Shown here: piece by piece, positions 37,201 through 45,002 of the stretch
How the letters are laid out: each line of letters opens with the position of its first letter
How positions within the stretch are numbered: the stretch's first letter is position 1
Assembly: GCA_003166955.1 (NCBI GenBank)
Contig: PMUI01000111.1
Span: 84,199-133,151, forward strand
Origin: Acidobacterium sp.
GTDB taxonomy: Bacteria; Acidobacteriota; Terriglobia; Terriglobales; Acidobacteriaceae
Direction of reading: 5' to 3'
DNA: 48,953 nt
The notes under the pieces: model-generated
The model's database searches: none
Seen by the model: the letters and a program-made list of their open reading frames with translations, nothing else
What the model was told of the DNA's origin: nothing
Translations under genes and position numbers: made by a program

Positions 37201-37896
37201 CGGCAGACGAGAGAGATGACCTGGCTGACGGTGGAGGCGGTGGGAGGCTGGGGAGATCTGCTGGCGCAGGTGGGACGCGGGCCGGAGGGCAAGGCGAGCC
37301 TCGATGAGGCGCTGAACGACGCGCACCAGATCAAGGACGATGCGTACGCGGCGATGGCGACGAACTGGATGGGGGATTTTTATTACTACCAGGGCGATTA
37401 CGCGAATGCGCGCGCGCAGTACAGCCAGGCGCTGGGGATCGCGTCGAAGACGGCGGACAAGGAGACGCAGCTGCTGGCGAAGGTAAACCTGGCGAAGACG
37501 GATCTGGCGCTGGGGCATGTGGCGGCGGTGATTCCGCAGCTGAAGAAGCTGGCGCAGGACGCGGATGCGCTGGGGCTGAAGGCGCTTTCAGTGGAGTGCT
37601 CGGTGGTGCTGGCGCAGGCGCTGGTGGCGACGAAGAACGATGGTGCGGCGGAGCAGACGCTGACGCTGCCGCAGGCCCGGGCGGAGAATCTGGGGCTGCG
37701 GATTTTGCAGGCGAAGGCGGATGCACTGGAGGCATCGCTGGCAGCGAAGAGCGGGAAGAGCAGCGAGGCGCAGCGGGATTCTGCCGAGGTGGTGCGGATT
37801 TTGGAGGGGATCAGCAAGGAAGACGGAGCGGGGAAGGTTGTGGAGCGGGCGGATTTGAAGGGGATTTATGCGTCCGCGGTGGCGGCGGGGAAGTGA
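34216..37896 (+). CDS. Membrane Ser/Thr protein kinase with TolB-like domain and TPR array
   Basis: Eukaryotic-type (PknB-like) kinase of 1226 residues. Order: disordered N-terminus with two VPPSRGD repeats (about 30-60) and a Gly/Ala/Ser linker; kinase domain about 100-375 with GTGGMGAVY near 115, Lys137 in VALKVI, HRDLKPQN (Asp231), DFGLA (Asp249) and YMSPEQAL; one TM helix about 390-412 (TVVGGGALLIALVAGISFAV); a TolB/FlgO-like domain (about 430-575, SLAIMPFYNTSGDAQLDWLG); then many TPRs to the end (e.g. ALEKAGNNIKALEDFRAATN). All catalytic residues are present. The kinase faces the cytoplasm and the TPRs the periplasm. ATG 34216 (MEESPKQRASDM) is favoured; the frame is open upstream through repeats. 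Substrates are unknown. Confidence 0.93.
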   Translation: MEESPKQRASDMPTQIGAAAAVSSSTDNLRPDKTMVPPSRGDETLVPPSRGDAATVVPGSGAAAAPRGAGGASGASGASGGGGSRAGSGGFGEGGVDLEPGTVLAGRYEILAVLGTGGMGAVYRAQDRELDRLVALKVIRPELARNAAIVDRFKQELRLSHKVTHRNVVRMYDLSEDLGMRFVTMELVAGRDLRSLIEERGKLPVDEAADILQQICFALQTAHNEGILHRDLKPQNVMREESGRVVVMDFGLARTIEGDGMTQSGALVGTMEYMSPEQALGKELDQRSDIFALGLIGYEMLTGTMPFKAESAIASLLKRTRDKAQPLVQVDATIPAALSGIIGKCLEVDVEQRYKNVGEVLHDLEAWRGKTAAASLHFEADVPSQGLSGRWLTVVGGGALLIALVAGISFAVRHFSGAGTASTSTVASAPTISLAIMPFYNTSGDAQLDWLGASLAEMLGGDIGASSQVRMVSPDRMQQVLGDLHITANSQADVATLKRVAEFTSAQTVIFGQFVKIGNQIRINTTVMDLAHDTRSTLTTDVPDQNQLLAAVDKLAGELRGKLTADPKVLSDLKAHSLRPSTTSVEALKDFEDGSALEKAGNNIKALEDFRAATNADPNFALAYAKLAATYSNLGQDDLAQSASRKAMQLGETLPAAERYLIEANNAEINNNTQKAIDAYQQLAAANPSDTDVQFALAKLYERSGDYAAAKQRLAAVLGSDPKNVTALLASGRVAIMSGDPRGGLDFLSRALPVAIELNNQEEKAAILQATGIAYNHLNQTEEALSNLKQSLAIKEQIGDKRGASASYEQIGSIEDLAGDQKEGLADYQRALGLRREIGDQAGIANTLIDIGSSYHDHGKPAEALQYFTQALELARQLKDQANQAFCLNDIGSIKADQGQYQDALTYLEQAYELRQKLNVPADVGESLHNLAEVNTKLGQYDTALGDYLKAIDAYRSANDQHGVAMASDAMARVFAVQGRYGAALHSMQDAVNILRQTREMTWLTVEAVGGWGDLLAQVGRGPEGKASLDEALNDAHQIKDDAYAAMATNWMGDFYYYQGDYANARAQYSQALGIASKTADKETQLLAKVNLAKTDLALGHVAAVIPQLKKLAQDADALGLKALSVECSVVLAQALVATKNDGAAEQTLTLPQARAENLGLRILQAKADALEASLAAKSGKSSEAQRDSAEVVRILEGISKEDGAGKVVERADLKGIYASAVAAGK

Positions 37897-38004
37897 TCAG
37901 AGAACACTGATAAGAGATCACTGGTCGAGCAGATCATAGAAACGAGGCTCTTTGAAGAAGAGAAATCGCTTTTAGATCCGCGGGGTTCCGGAAGAGAAAT
38001 GCGG

Positions 38005-38080
38005 GGCCTTCGACTCGCGTCTGAATTGTTTGTTGCGCCAGGAGCGGCGCAACGTATCCGACGGCTTCGCTCAGGATGAC
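38005..38080 (+). repeat. Composite mosaic repeat, second full copy
   Basis: GGCCTTCGACTCGCGTCTGA, ATTGTTTGTTGCGCC, then GGCGCAACGTATCCG and ACGGCTTCGCTCAGGATGAC. Same insert as at 8061, but the hairpin is shortened to 8 bp (GTTGCGCC/GGCGCAAC). Confidence 0.7.
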
Positions 38081-38128
38081 GCAGTTTTCATTTTCCCTGA
38101 GAGTCGTGGTGATACTGGCGATGAAACT

Positions 38129-38156
38129 GCAGGTCCTTCGACTCGCTCAGGATGAC
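38129..38156 (+). repeat. Simple uninterrupted form of the mosaic repeat
   Basis: Reads CAGGTCCTTCGACTCG then CTCAGGATGACAGG without any insert. It is the form from which the composite copies at 8061 and 38005 are derived by insertion. Confidence 0.65.
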
Positions 38157-38177
38157 AGGAGATTCGGAGACAAGAAT

Positions 38178-38210
38178 CCCGGTGGGGTTGGCCACCGGGG
38201 TTTTTGTTTT
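38178..38210 (+). terminator. Rho-independent terminator downstream of the kinase gene
   Basis: CCCGGTGG (38178-38185), loop of six, CCACCGGG (38192-38199), then GTTTTTGTTTT. Clear intrinsic terminator, about 280 bp past the kinase stop. Confidence 0.85.
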
Positions 38211-38286
38211 GGAAGAGGAACCAAGTCTTCAATGCGAGACCTGGGGTGCCCGAGCTTTCAGGACAGCCGCAGGTTTTCAGAACTAC

Positions 38287-38333
38287 CCCACCCTGCTGCA
38301 CGAAGAACGCGCGCACCAGAATGGGGCACCCGG
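38287..38333 (+). repeat. Palindromic CCCACC...GGGGCACC element, copy 12
   Basis: CCCACCCTGCTGCACG, AAGAA, CGCGCGCACCAG, AATGGGGCACCCGG. It lies 11 bp past the exoprotein stop. Confidence 0.75.
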
Positions 38334-38344
38334 TTTTCGCGGCT

Positions 38345-41300
38345 TTAGTTGCCGGTGCCCTGGAGCGGGATGGACTGTAGGCTGTTTTGGGCGTTGTCGG
38401 TGACTACCAGGGTTGCGGTTCTTGAGCCTTTAGCAGTGGGTTTGAAGGTGACGGTGATGGAGCAAGGCGTCGCCTTTGGCGCCAGGGTCGCGGTGCAGGT
38501 GGTGGTTTTGCTGAAGTCGCCTGCGTTGGTACCGGTGATGGCGTAGCTGGTGATCGAGAGGGTGGTGCCGCCTGGGTTCGAGAGGGTGATGGACTTGGTT
38601 GCGGTGCCGCTGCTCGCCTTGACCGTTCCGAAGCTCAGGCTGTTGGCACTGAATTGCGCGACGGGGTTGATGACGGTTGCGGAGACGGGCACCTGTTGCG
38701 GGCTGCCTGCCGCGTTGTCCGTGATTTTGAGCACCGCGGTTTGCGGGTTGTAGAAGGGCCCGGCGACGAAGGCGACGATCATGGTGCAGCTCTTGCCTGC
38801 GGCCAGGGTTTTGGGACAGAGGTTGAGGGTGCCAAACTCGCTGGAATCGCCGCCTCCCAGGATGGCGATGATGGGATCGCCGCTGAAGGTCAGGGTGGCG
38901 TCACCGGTGTTGGTGATGGTAACGGTTTTGACGAGGATGGAGCCGAGATAGATGTTGGTGCCGAAGGGAATGCTGGTGGGCGAGAGGGTGGCGATCGGAA
39001 CGGCGTTCACGGTGACCGAGCCTTTGGCATAGCTGAAGACGTAGTTGGCCGGAGCCGTGCCGCCGGAGCAGGTGCTGCTGTTGGGGTAGGTGACCGCAGC
39101 CGATGCGGTGGTGATTCCCGTCGACCGTGCAGGTCGGCGCGGCTGGGAATTGTAACCGTCCCGCTTACAAACCCGGAGTAGCTGGGGGTCGAGGGTTGGC
39201 AACGGACCGCCGTAGGTCATGTTGGCGGGATTGGGGCTGGGTGTGACCAAAAGCGTGGCCGGATTGACCTGCACGCTGATGGTGGTGATGGTGACTGAGT
39301 TATAGCCGGGGACGGTGGGGGTGAAGGTAACGCTCTCGGACTGCGGTCCGGCTGAAGGCGTGGTGGTTGGATACGTGAAGGCGAAGGTGCCTGGGACGTT
39401 GTTGTTGTTGAAGGAGGCCGATCCGCCGGTGAGGTTCGAGGAGTTGAGGGTCTGACCGTAGGTGATGGCGCTGGCGGAGGGCCAGATCACGGTGGGTGTG
39501 GCCGCTCCGACGCTGAAGCTGGTGCTCTGCGTGGTGAGCGTAATGGCCGCGATGTTCGGGTTCAGTTGCAGGGAGGCGGTGAGTTTGTCACTGGTAGTTG
39601 CGTTGGTGAAGATGAGACTGTTAAAGGGCGCGACGCCGGCGGTGGTGGTTGCTGTGGCGGGCGAAGTGGTGAGGTCGGAGTTGGCGTCGGTTGCGGTGAG
39701 GCTGATGGAGCCGGTGGTGAGGGTGGCTCCGCTCTCGGTGATGGTGACGGTAGGCGCGGGTGTCATGGCCGTGCCGGGGAGGGTACCGATTGAGGGCGGT
39801 TCAGTCGTGAAGCTGAAGGCGTAGTTGGTCTGGACCGCGCCCAGGTCTGTGCAGGCGGTGCTGTTGTAGGTGGTGGAGTTGGGGAAGCCGCGCTGGTCTT
39901 TTGTGATTCCGGTGGGGACGAGCGAAGAGGACGCGGCGCAGATGGCGGGGCTTGCGGGCAGGGGGAGCATGGTGGGGGTGGGTCCGCCGTAGTTGCCGAG
40001 GGGGGCGAGGTTGGGATTGGGGTCGTTGGGAACGGAATTGGTGGGGGTGCAGTTGAAGCAGTCGCTCGCGTTATTGGCCAGGTTGTTGTAGAAGAGGTTT
40101 TGGTTTGCGTTGAGGCTTCCGGCATTGAACAGAGCACCGCCAGAGAAACCGGCGGAATTGCCGGAGAAGATGCTGTTGACCACGGTGGTTGTGCCACCGA
40201 GGGTTGCGATGGCTCCGCCGGAATTCGCCTGGTTGCCGGAGAAGGTGCTGTTGGCGATGTTACCGGAGCCAACGACAATGATGGCGCCCCCGTCGCCAGC
40301 GGAAGTATTGCCGGAAAAAGTACTGTAATTCACGGTGAGTGTGCCGTTTTCGCTGAAAATGGCACCCCCCTCGCCGGCTCCACCGGTGTTTGCGGAATTG
40401 GTGGAGAAGGTGCTGTTCGAGACGGTCAGGGCGCCCTCGTTGAAGATGCCGCCACCGAAGCCGCTTCCGGCAGAATTGTTGAACAAGACGCAGTTGGAGA
40501 GGGTCAGCGTCGCACCTGTTGGGTTGAAGATGCCGCCGCCGAAGCCAGTGGCGGTGGTGCCGTGGGCGATGGTGAGGCCGTAGATGCCGATGGTCCCGCC
40601 AGCGATGTAGAAGATGGCACCGACGTTCGAGGAACCGGCGCCGGAGACGGTGATGAGGTTGGCGCCGGGACCCTGGATGCTGATCTGACCGATGAGGTAG
40701 GGCAACGAGCTGGCGAGGGTAATGGTGCCGGTCAGGCCTGACTTAAAGGTGATGGTGCCGGCGCCGCCGTTGTTCACATCGGCAGCAGCGATGGCGTCGC
40801 GCAGACTGCAGGCAGAGCCCTGAGCCGGAGCCAGGGGACAGTTGGTGGAGAGCGCGGTCGCGTCGTCAGCCGTGGTGGTGACGATGTAGCCGGGGATGGG
40901 CTCGAAGTCGGCGATGAGGTATTCGACCCCGTTCATGGTCACGAAGGTGCTGAGGCTGTTGGGGCTGCCGATGTCGGAGGGGCTGGCAGCGCCGGACCAG
41001 CCTTTGAAGTAGTAGCCGGGATTGACGGTCGCGGAGATGGGCTGCGGGGTTCCCGGAGTGTAGTAGGCGGATGTGGCTGTGACCGAGCCGCCCGTGGTGC
41101 TGGGGACCCCGCCGGTTTCGGCGGTGACGGTGAGCTGATAGAGCGGGTTGAACATCGCCGTGTCGCTGAGGGTGCCGGAGGTTGGCGTCAGCGAGTCGGA
41201 GAGGGTGGTGACGCCGTCGCTCCAGTTGGAGAAGACGTACTCGATGCCGGGGTTGGCGGCGAGGGTCTGCGGCGATGTGGTGGAGAGGGTGTATGCGGTG

Positions 41301-43579
41301 CCGATGTTGAGGGTCTCGGTTTGGGTCGAGGTGAAGGGGTTGACGTTGATTGAGAAGCTCAGGCCTGGCGGCGAGGTGCCGATGGAGACGGCGACGGTTC
41401 CGGAGACGTTGATGCCGAGGCTGTTGGAACTGGCCGCGTGGTTGGGGTCGCCGTTGTAGTTGGCGTAGAGGGTGACGGGGCCGGCCGAGCCAGGCGCGGT
41501 GTAGCTGCAGGTGGCCGTGGCATGGGTGGTGTCGACGGAAGACAACGTGACTGGGCCGCCGCAGAGGGTATTCGTGCCGTCGCTGAAGGTGACGGTGCCG
41601 GTGGGAGCGCCGAACTGGGCGGTGTTGGCGGTGACGGTGGCGGTGAGGAGGTCGGACTGACTCTCAGCGGGGGTGGTGGTGGCGGCGCCGAGCTGCGTGC
41701 CGGTAGAGGGAACGACGGTGGTGGAGGTGAAGACGAAGTCAGAGAAGTTGGTGGTTCTGCCGGTGGAGGTGCCGTCGATGTTCTGGGCGATGTAGGAGGT
41801 AAAGATGTTCTGGACGTTGGAGGAAGTGAGGTAGCCGGGGGTGGAGGGTGAGCCATCGTCGACCGAGGTCTGGGCCGTGAAAACGTTGGGGGTGGACGGT
41901 GAGGCGGTGGTCACGGTGTAGCTGCCGTCGAAGGTCGCGGGGGTGGCCCCGGTGACGGAGACGGTTTGTCCGTCGGTGACGGAGCACTCGCCGGTGCACT
42001 GGAAACTGGCGGTACCCGCGTGGATGCTGAGGGATTTGATCTGGGAGTAGAGCGGGTCGCCCTGGAGGAAGCCGGGAGATGGCGGGATGACGTTGCTGTC
42101 GCTGTCAAAGGCGGTCTTGACGTTGATGCAGCTGCTGGCGTTGTTGCCGATGCAGTTGGAGACCGCGGCGGCGGGGCACTGCGTGGGAGCCCCGGTTGCG
42201 GTGAAGAAACAAGAGACGGAGTAGATGACGCAGTTGCCGCCGGTGTCGTCATAGACCTGGCATGACGAACCGGCGAAGGGAGTGCCGGCGATGAGGAGGT
42301 CAAACGCGCCCTGGCTGATGGTGGTAGCGGTGACCGTCATGCTGATGCCGGAGACGTTGCTGTTCTGCGGGTACTGAACACCATAGGTGTGGGAGCCGAA
42401 GTTAAACGGCTGGTACTTGGTGGGGCTGGGCGGGGCGAGAGGCTGCTGCTGCGTGACGGGGGTGTGGGGGGTGAAGGTCCAGGCCATGAGCTCATGCTGT
42501 TCGAAGGCGGAGCCGGTGGCGGAGGTGAAGCCGATATACGCGTCGCTGGGGGCGCTTGCCCCTGCAGGAGTGATGAGGTTCAGGGCTGTCGTGATATCGA
42601 ATGTGCCGGAGAAGACGGGGATGGATCGGGCGACGGGGGTGTGGGTTCCGGAAACGTAAGCCGGGTCGAGGAAAACCTGGAGTTGGTTGGCGGGGGTTTC
42701 GGTGGGCCCGCTGTAGGTGACGACGACCTGATGGACATTGCCATCGGCGAGGGTGACGGGGAGCTGGTTCTCAGAATTATTGGCGGAGGTGAGGGGCTGG
42801 GTGATGAGGGTGGAGACGGGGTTATTGCCGGAGCCGGTGAGGGTAACGGAGCAGTTGCGGGTGGCGGTGTTGTCGGGGGGAAGGGTGAAGGTGTCGTGAT
42901 CGGCTGAGTTGGGCAGGCCGGGGCCGCAACCCTGGAGGGCGATGTGGTTGTTATTGGGATCCCAGCTATTTTGATAGGTGTCGAATTCGAGGGCGAGGCT
43001 GTTGTTGATGCCGGAGTAGCCCATACCGCCGCCGCCGCCGCCGAATGCGGTGGGGCCGCTGCCATTTTGCCCGTCTCCGGTGCCGGGATCGACCGCGGCG
43101 CTGGCGGCGGTTGGGGAGTTCTGGATGACGAAGGCGAGGCCGTCAGCGGTGGTGGAGTTTGAGGCGGGGGGGACGGCGCTGTTGTCGGGGGTGAATTTGA
43201 AGGCGAACCAGGAGGTAAATCCGTTGGCGACGTTCTGGGGCACGGAGAACCAGAGGCTGACATCCTGGCCGCCGGTGTCGGGGGTCATCTGGGTGGCGTA
43301 GAAGTCGGGAGGATTCTGGGAGGGGTCGGGATCGATGGAGGCGGGGTAGGCATCGAGGAAAAACGACGGGCTGCCGCTGGAGCCGTTGAAGCAGAAGAGC
43401 GGATTGGTGGCGGAGGTGGGGGAACAGGCATAGGAATACTGAGTGGAGTCGGCCTGGGGGGCGTTGAAGTCGTAGTAGGTGACCTGCTGGGCGGCGGCGC
43501 TGGGGGCGGAGACGACGAGGATGGCGGCGGTGAAGAGCGCAGCGAGGAGCAGGTACGGCTTCGATCCGGAGACGGTCAT
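38345..43579 (-). CDS. Giant multidomain exoprotein: lectin-like, Ig-like, beta-helix, MBG and ASH-type domains
   Basis: Secreted surface protein of 1744 residues. ATG 43579 is chosen because AGAAGGA lies seven bases upstream. Order: signal peptide (LLLAALFTAAILVVSAPSAA), an L-type-lectin-like domain (about 30-365; DGLAFVIQNS, SLALEFDTYQNSWDPNNNHI), Ig-like repeats (about 605-725; APTGTVTFSDGTNTL), an InlB-B-like repeat (about 730-810), a CSLRDAIAAA element (about 925) opening a right-handed beta-helix (STFSGNTSAGDGGAI and similar), MBG-type domains (about 1365-1520), and C-terminal choice-of-anchor/ASH-type domains with SPTSIPFGTNIYLGS and ANSLSFGTVKASSGTA. No barrel or sorting domain is seen. 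A short stretch near 39117-39193 reads out of frame with the MBG pattern. It may bind surface or plant-derived glycans; that is inference. Confidence 0.85.
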   Translation of the reverse strand: MTVSGSKPYLLLAALFTAAILVVSAPSAAAQQVTYYDFNAPQADSTQYSYACSPTSATNPLFCFNGSSGSPSFFLDAYPASIDPDPSQNPPDFYATQMTPDTGGQDVSLWFSVPQNVANGFTSWFAFKFTPDNSAVPPASNSTTADGLAFVIQNSPTAASAAVDPGTGDGQNGSGPTAFGGGGGGMGYSGINNSLALEFDTYQNSWDPNNNHIALQGCGPGLPNSADHDTFTLPPDNTATRNCSVTLTGSGNNPVSTLITQPLTSANNSENQLPVTLADGNVHQVVVTYSGPTETPANQLQVFLDPAYVSGTHTPVARSIPVFSGTFDITTALNLITPAGASAPSDAYIGFTSATGSAFEQHELMAWTFTPHTPVTQQQPLAPPSPTKYQPFNFGSHTYGVQYPQNSNVSGISMTVTATTISQGAFDLLIAGTPFAGSSCQVYDDTGGNCVIYSVSCFFTATGAPTQCPAAAVSNCIGNNASSCINVKTAFDSDSNVIPPSPGFLQGDPLYSQIKSLSIHAGTASFQCTGECSVTDGQTVSVTGATPATFDGSYTVTTASPSTPNVFTAQTSVDDGSPSTPGYLTSSNVQNIFTSYIAQNIDGTSTGRTTNFSDFVFTSTTVVPSTGTQLGAATTTPAESQSDLLTATVTANTAQFGAPTGTVTFSDGTNTLCGGPVTLSSVDTTHATATCSYTAPGSAGPVTLYANYNGDPNHAASSNSLGINVSGTVAVSIGTSPPGLSFSINVNPFTSTQTETLNIGTAYTLSTTSPQTLAANPGIEYVFSNWSDGVTTLSDSLTPTSGTLSDTAMFNPLYQLTVTAETGGVPSTTGGSVTATSAYYTPGTPQPISATVNPGYYFKGWSGAASPSDIGSPNSLSTFVTMNGVEYLIADFEPIPGYIVTTTADDATALSTNCPLAPAQGSACSLRDAIAAADVNNGGAGTITFKSGLTGTITLASSLPYLIGQISIQGPGANLITVSGAGSSNVGAIFYIAGGTIGIYGLTIAHGTTATGFGGGIFNPTGATLTLSNCVLFNNSAGSGFGGGIFNEGALTVSNSTFSTNSANTGGAGEGGAIFSENGTLTVNYSTFSGNTSAGDGGAIIVVGSGNIANSTFSGNQANSGGAIATLGGTTTVVNSIFSGNSAGFSGGALFNAGSLNANQNLFYNNLANNASDCFNCTPTNSVPNDPNPNLAPLGNYGGPTPTMLPLPASPAICAASSSLVPTGITKDQRGFPNSTTYNSTACTDLGAVQTNYAFSFTTEPPSIGTLPGTAMTPAPTVTITESGATLTTGSISLTATDANSDLTTSPATATTTAGVAPFNSLIFTNATTSDKLTASLQLNPNIAAITLTTQSTSFSVGAATPTVIWPSASAITYGQTLNSSNLTGGSASFNNNNVPGTFAFTYPTTTPSAGPQSESVTFTPTVPGYNSVTITTISVQVNPATLLVTPSPNPANMTYGGPLPTLDPQLLRVCKRDGYNSQPRRPARSTGITTASAAVTYPNSSTCSGGTAPANYVFSYAKGSVTVNAVPIATLSPTSIPFGTNIYLGSILVKTVTITNTGDATLTFSGDPIIAILGGGDSSEFGTLNLCPKTLAAGKSCTMIVAFVAGPFYNPQTAVLKITDNAAGSPQQVPVSATVINPVAQFSANSLSFGTVKASSGTATKSITLSNPGGTTLSITSYAITGTNAGDFSKTTTCTATLAPKATPCSITVTFKPTAKGSRTATLVVTDNAQNSLQSIPLQGTGN

Positions 43580-43891
43580 GATCATTCCTTCTGGGCCGAT
43601 GGGACGGCTCTGTGCGACACAGATTGGGGCGGGCATCCTTCAACACCAGAGAGCATGAAGAGAGGAATCCAGCTGGGGAGCAGGCAGTATTCTCAGCGAT
43701 CTGTTGGCGTAGTTTCGGACAATGATGATAACCAGTGGGAGATTGAAGTTTGTGTGAAAATTCGTAAGCGCCGCTGGTCACTATTCTGAGGGCAGAAACG
43801 GGGGATTGGAGAGTTACGACGGCGGGCCGGGAGGGCGAGGGGGTCCGGCGGGGGTTCTAAACTCCGCCCGCGAATCTCCGATAACGAATAC
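43580..43891. other. Divergent intergenic region, exoprotein and TonB-receptor remnant
   Basis: No gene and, unusually for this window, none of the repeat families. It must contain the promoters of both divergent genes; AT-rich stretches near 43717-43800 (tttgtgtgaaaattcg, cactattct) are the likely place, but no convincing hexamer pair was found. Confidence 0.5.
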
Positions 43892-44440
43892 GTGATCAGG
43901 CGCTCGCGCCAACGCGGCGGGACGATCTTTTGCGGGGCAGTGCCGGTGATCGTGGGGGCGCTGCCGGTGGCAGGCCTGGGGCAGACGACATCGGATCAGG
44001 ATCTGATGTCGATGCCGCTGGAAGATCTGACGCGCGTGAAGGTGTACAGCGCGTCGCGGCATCCGGAGGAGGCGAGGAAGGCTCCGTCGTCGGTGAGCAT
44101 CATTACGGCGGAAGAGATTCACAGCCGGGCGAAGCTGAACGGGAGTGTTCCGACGGGGCGGTGGGGTGCGGGAAGCGTGGAACTGCTGTACGTGAGCGCG
44201 CTGACCGATATGCGGGGGACGCGGGTTTCTCCTTATTTGCGGCCGAGCGTCACGTTTTCGACGAAGCCGTTGTGGGGCGGGTGGCAATTTTCATCGAGTT
44301 TGTATGACGCGACGAACCGGCGGTGGTTCAGTCCTGGCGGGCCGAACGATCCGGAGGATCAGATCCAGATGGATGGGCGGGGGTGGCGGTTCAAGGCGGG
44401 GTATCGTCTGCCGCCGCGAGGCAGCGGGAGGAATCGTTGA
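43892..44440 (+). CDS. TonB-dependent receptor remnant with a large internal deletion
   Basis: The 182-residue product fuses the two ends of a TonB-dependent outer-membrane receptor. Residues 1-30 are a signal peptide (GTIFCGAVPVIVGALPVAGL). Residues about 36-78 match the start of the plug (DLMSMPLEDLTRVKVYSASR; APSSVSIITAEEIHSR). From about residue 80 the sequence jumps to barrel and terminal strands (SVELLYVSALTDMRGTRVSP, YLRPSVTFSTKPLWGGWQFS, WRFKAGYRLPPRG). Most of the plug and barrel, several hundred residues, are missing, yet the frame is intact across the joint near 44130. It cannot form a working receptor. The start is GTG 43892 with a weak ribosome site. The stop overlaps the TTG start of the YfiR-like gene. 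Confidence 0.75.
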   Translation: MIRRSRQRGGTIFCGAVPVIVGALPVAGLGQTTSDQDLMSMPLEDLTRVKVYSASRHPEEARKAPSSVSIITAEEIHSRAKLNGSVPTGRWGAGSVELLYVSALTDMRGTRVSPYLRPSVTFSTKPLWGGWQFSSSLYDATNRRWFSPGGPNDPEDQIQMDGRGWRFKAGYRLPPRGSGRNR

Positions 44441-45000
44441 AGCGGGGAGCCGCAGGACGGTGGCTGGGGTGGGGGCTTCTGCTGTGGCTGGCAGGCGCGG
44501 GGAGTGTCTCGTCCTCGACAGGGGCGGCGCAGATGCGCGATGAGCGCGCAGTGCGGGCGGCCTATGTCTTCAACCTGATCAAGTATGTCGAGTGGCCATC
44601 GCAGGACAGGGAACTGACGATTGGGCTGGCCGGCGACGCGGCGACCGGCGAAGTGATGGAAAAGCTGCTGAACGGAAGAGCCAGCGACGGCGAGACGGTC
44701 CGGGTGGTGCGTTCTCCGTCGGATGAGGAGTTGGCGAAATGCAGGGTTCTTTATATCGCGGACGGACAGGCGGGCGAGGCGCTGAGGTTCCTCGAGAAGG
44801 TGAGGGGCAGGAGCATTCTCACGGTTGGGGAGACAGAGGCCTTCGCGCGCGCGGGAGGAATGATTGGACTGGTGAACAGCGGGGACCACATCCAGATTGA
44901 GGTGAATCTGGATGCAGCGCAGAGCGCGGGAATCCGGATCAGCTCGCGGGTATTGAATCTGGCGACGATTGTGCGGACTGGGCAGAAGGGCGGGAACTAG
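44437..45000 (+). CDS. YfiR/HmsC-like periplasmic protein (DUF4154)
   Basis: Periplasmic regulator typically encoded beside a diguanylate cyclase, whose activity it represses in the YfiBNR system. Length 187 residues. The start is TTG 44437, directly after GGGAGGAATCG and overlapping the receptor stop (TTGA). It opens a signal segment (WLGWGLLLWLAGAGSVSSST). The domain is clear: MRDERAVRAAYVFNLIKYVE, WPSQDRELTIGLAGDA, KCRVLYIADGQAGEALRFLE, GRSILTVGETEAFARAGGMI, GLVNSGDHIQIEVNLDAAQS and RISSRVLNLATIVRTG. The cyclase gene follows after 2 bp, so it is very likely its regulator. Confidence 0.9.
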   Translation: MKRGAAGRWLGWGLLLWLAGAGSVSSSTGAAQMRDERAVRAAYVFNLIKYVEWPSQDRELTIGLAGDAATGEVMEKLLNGRASDGETVRVVRSPSDEELAKCRVLYIADGQAGEALRFLEKVRGRSILTVGETEAFARAGGMIGLVNSGDHIQIEVNLDAAQSAGIRISSRVLNLATIVRTGQKGGN

Positions 45001-45002
45001 CG

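Larger units (their letters stand above)
37897..38344. other. Intergenic region between kinase and exoprotein, repeats and a terminator
   Basis: No gene. It holds a composite mosaic repeat (38005-38080), a simple CCTTCGACTCGCTCAGGATGAC-type repeat (38129-38156), a rho-independent terminator (38178-38210) and a palindromic element (38287-38333). Confidence 0.65.
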
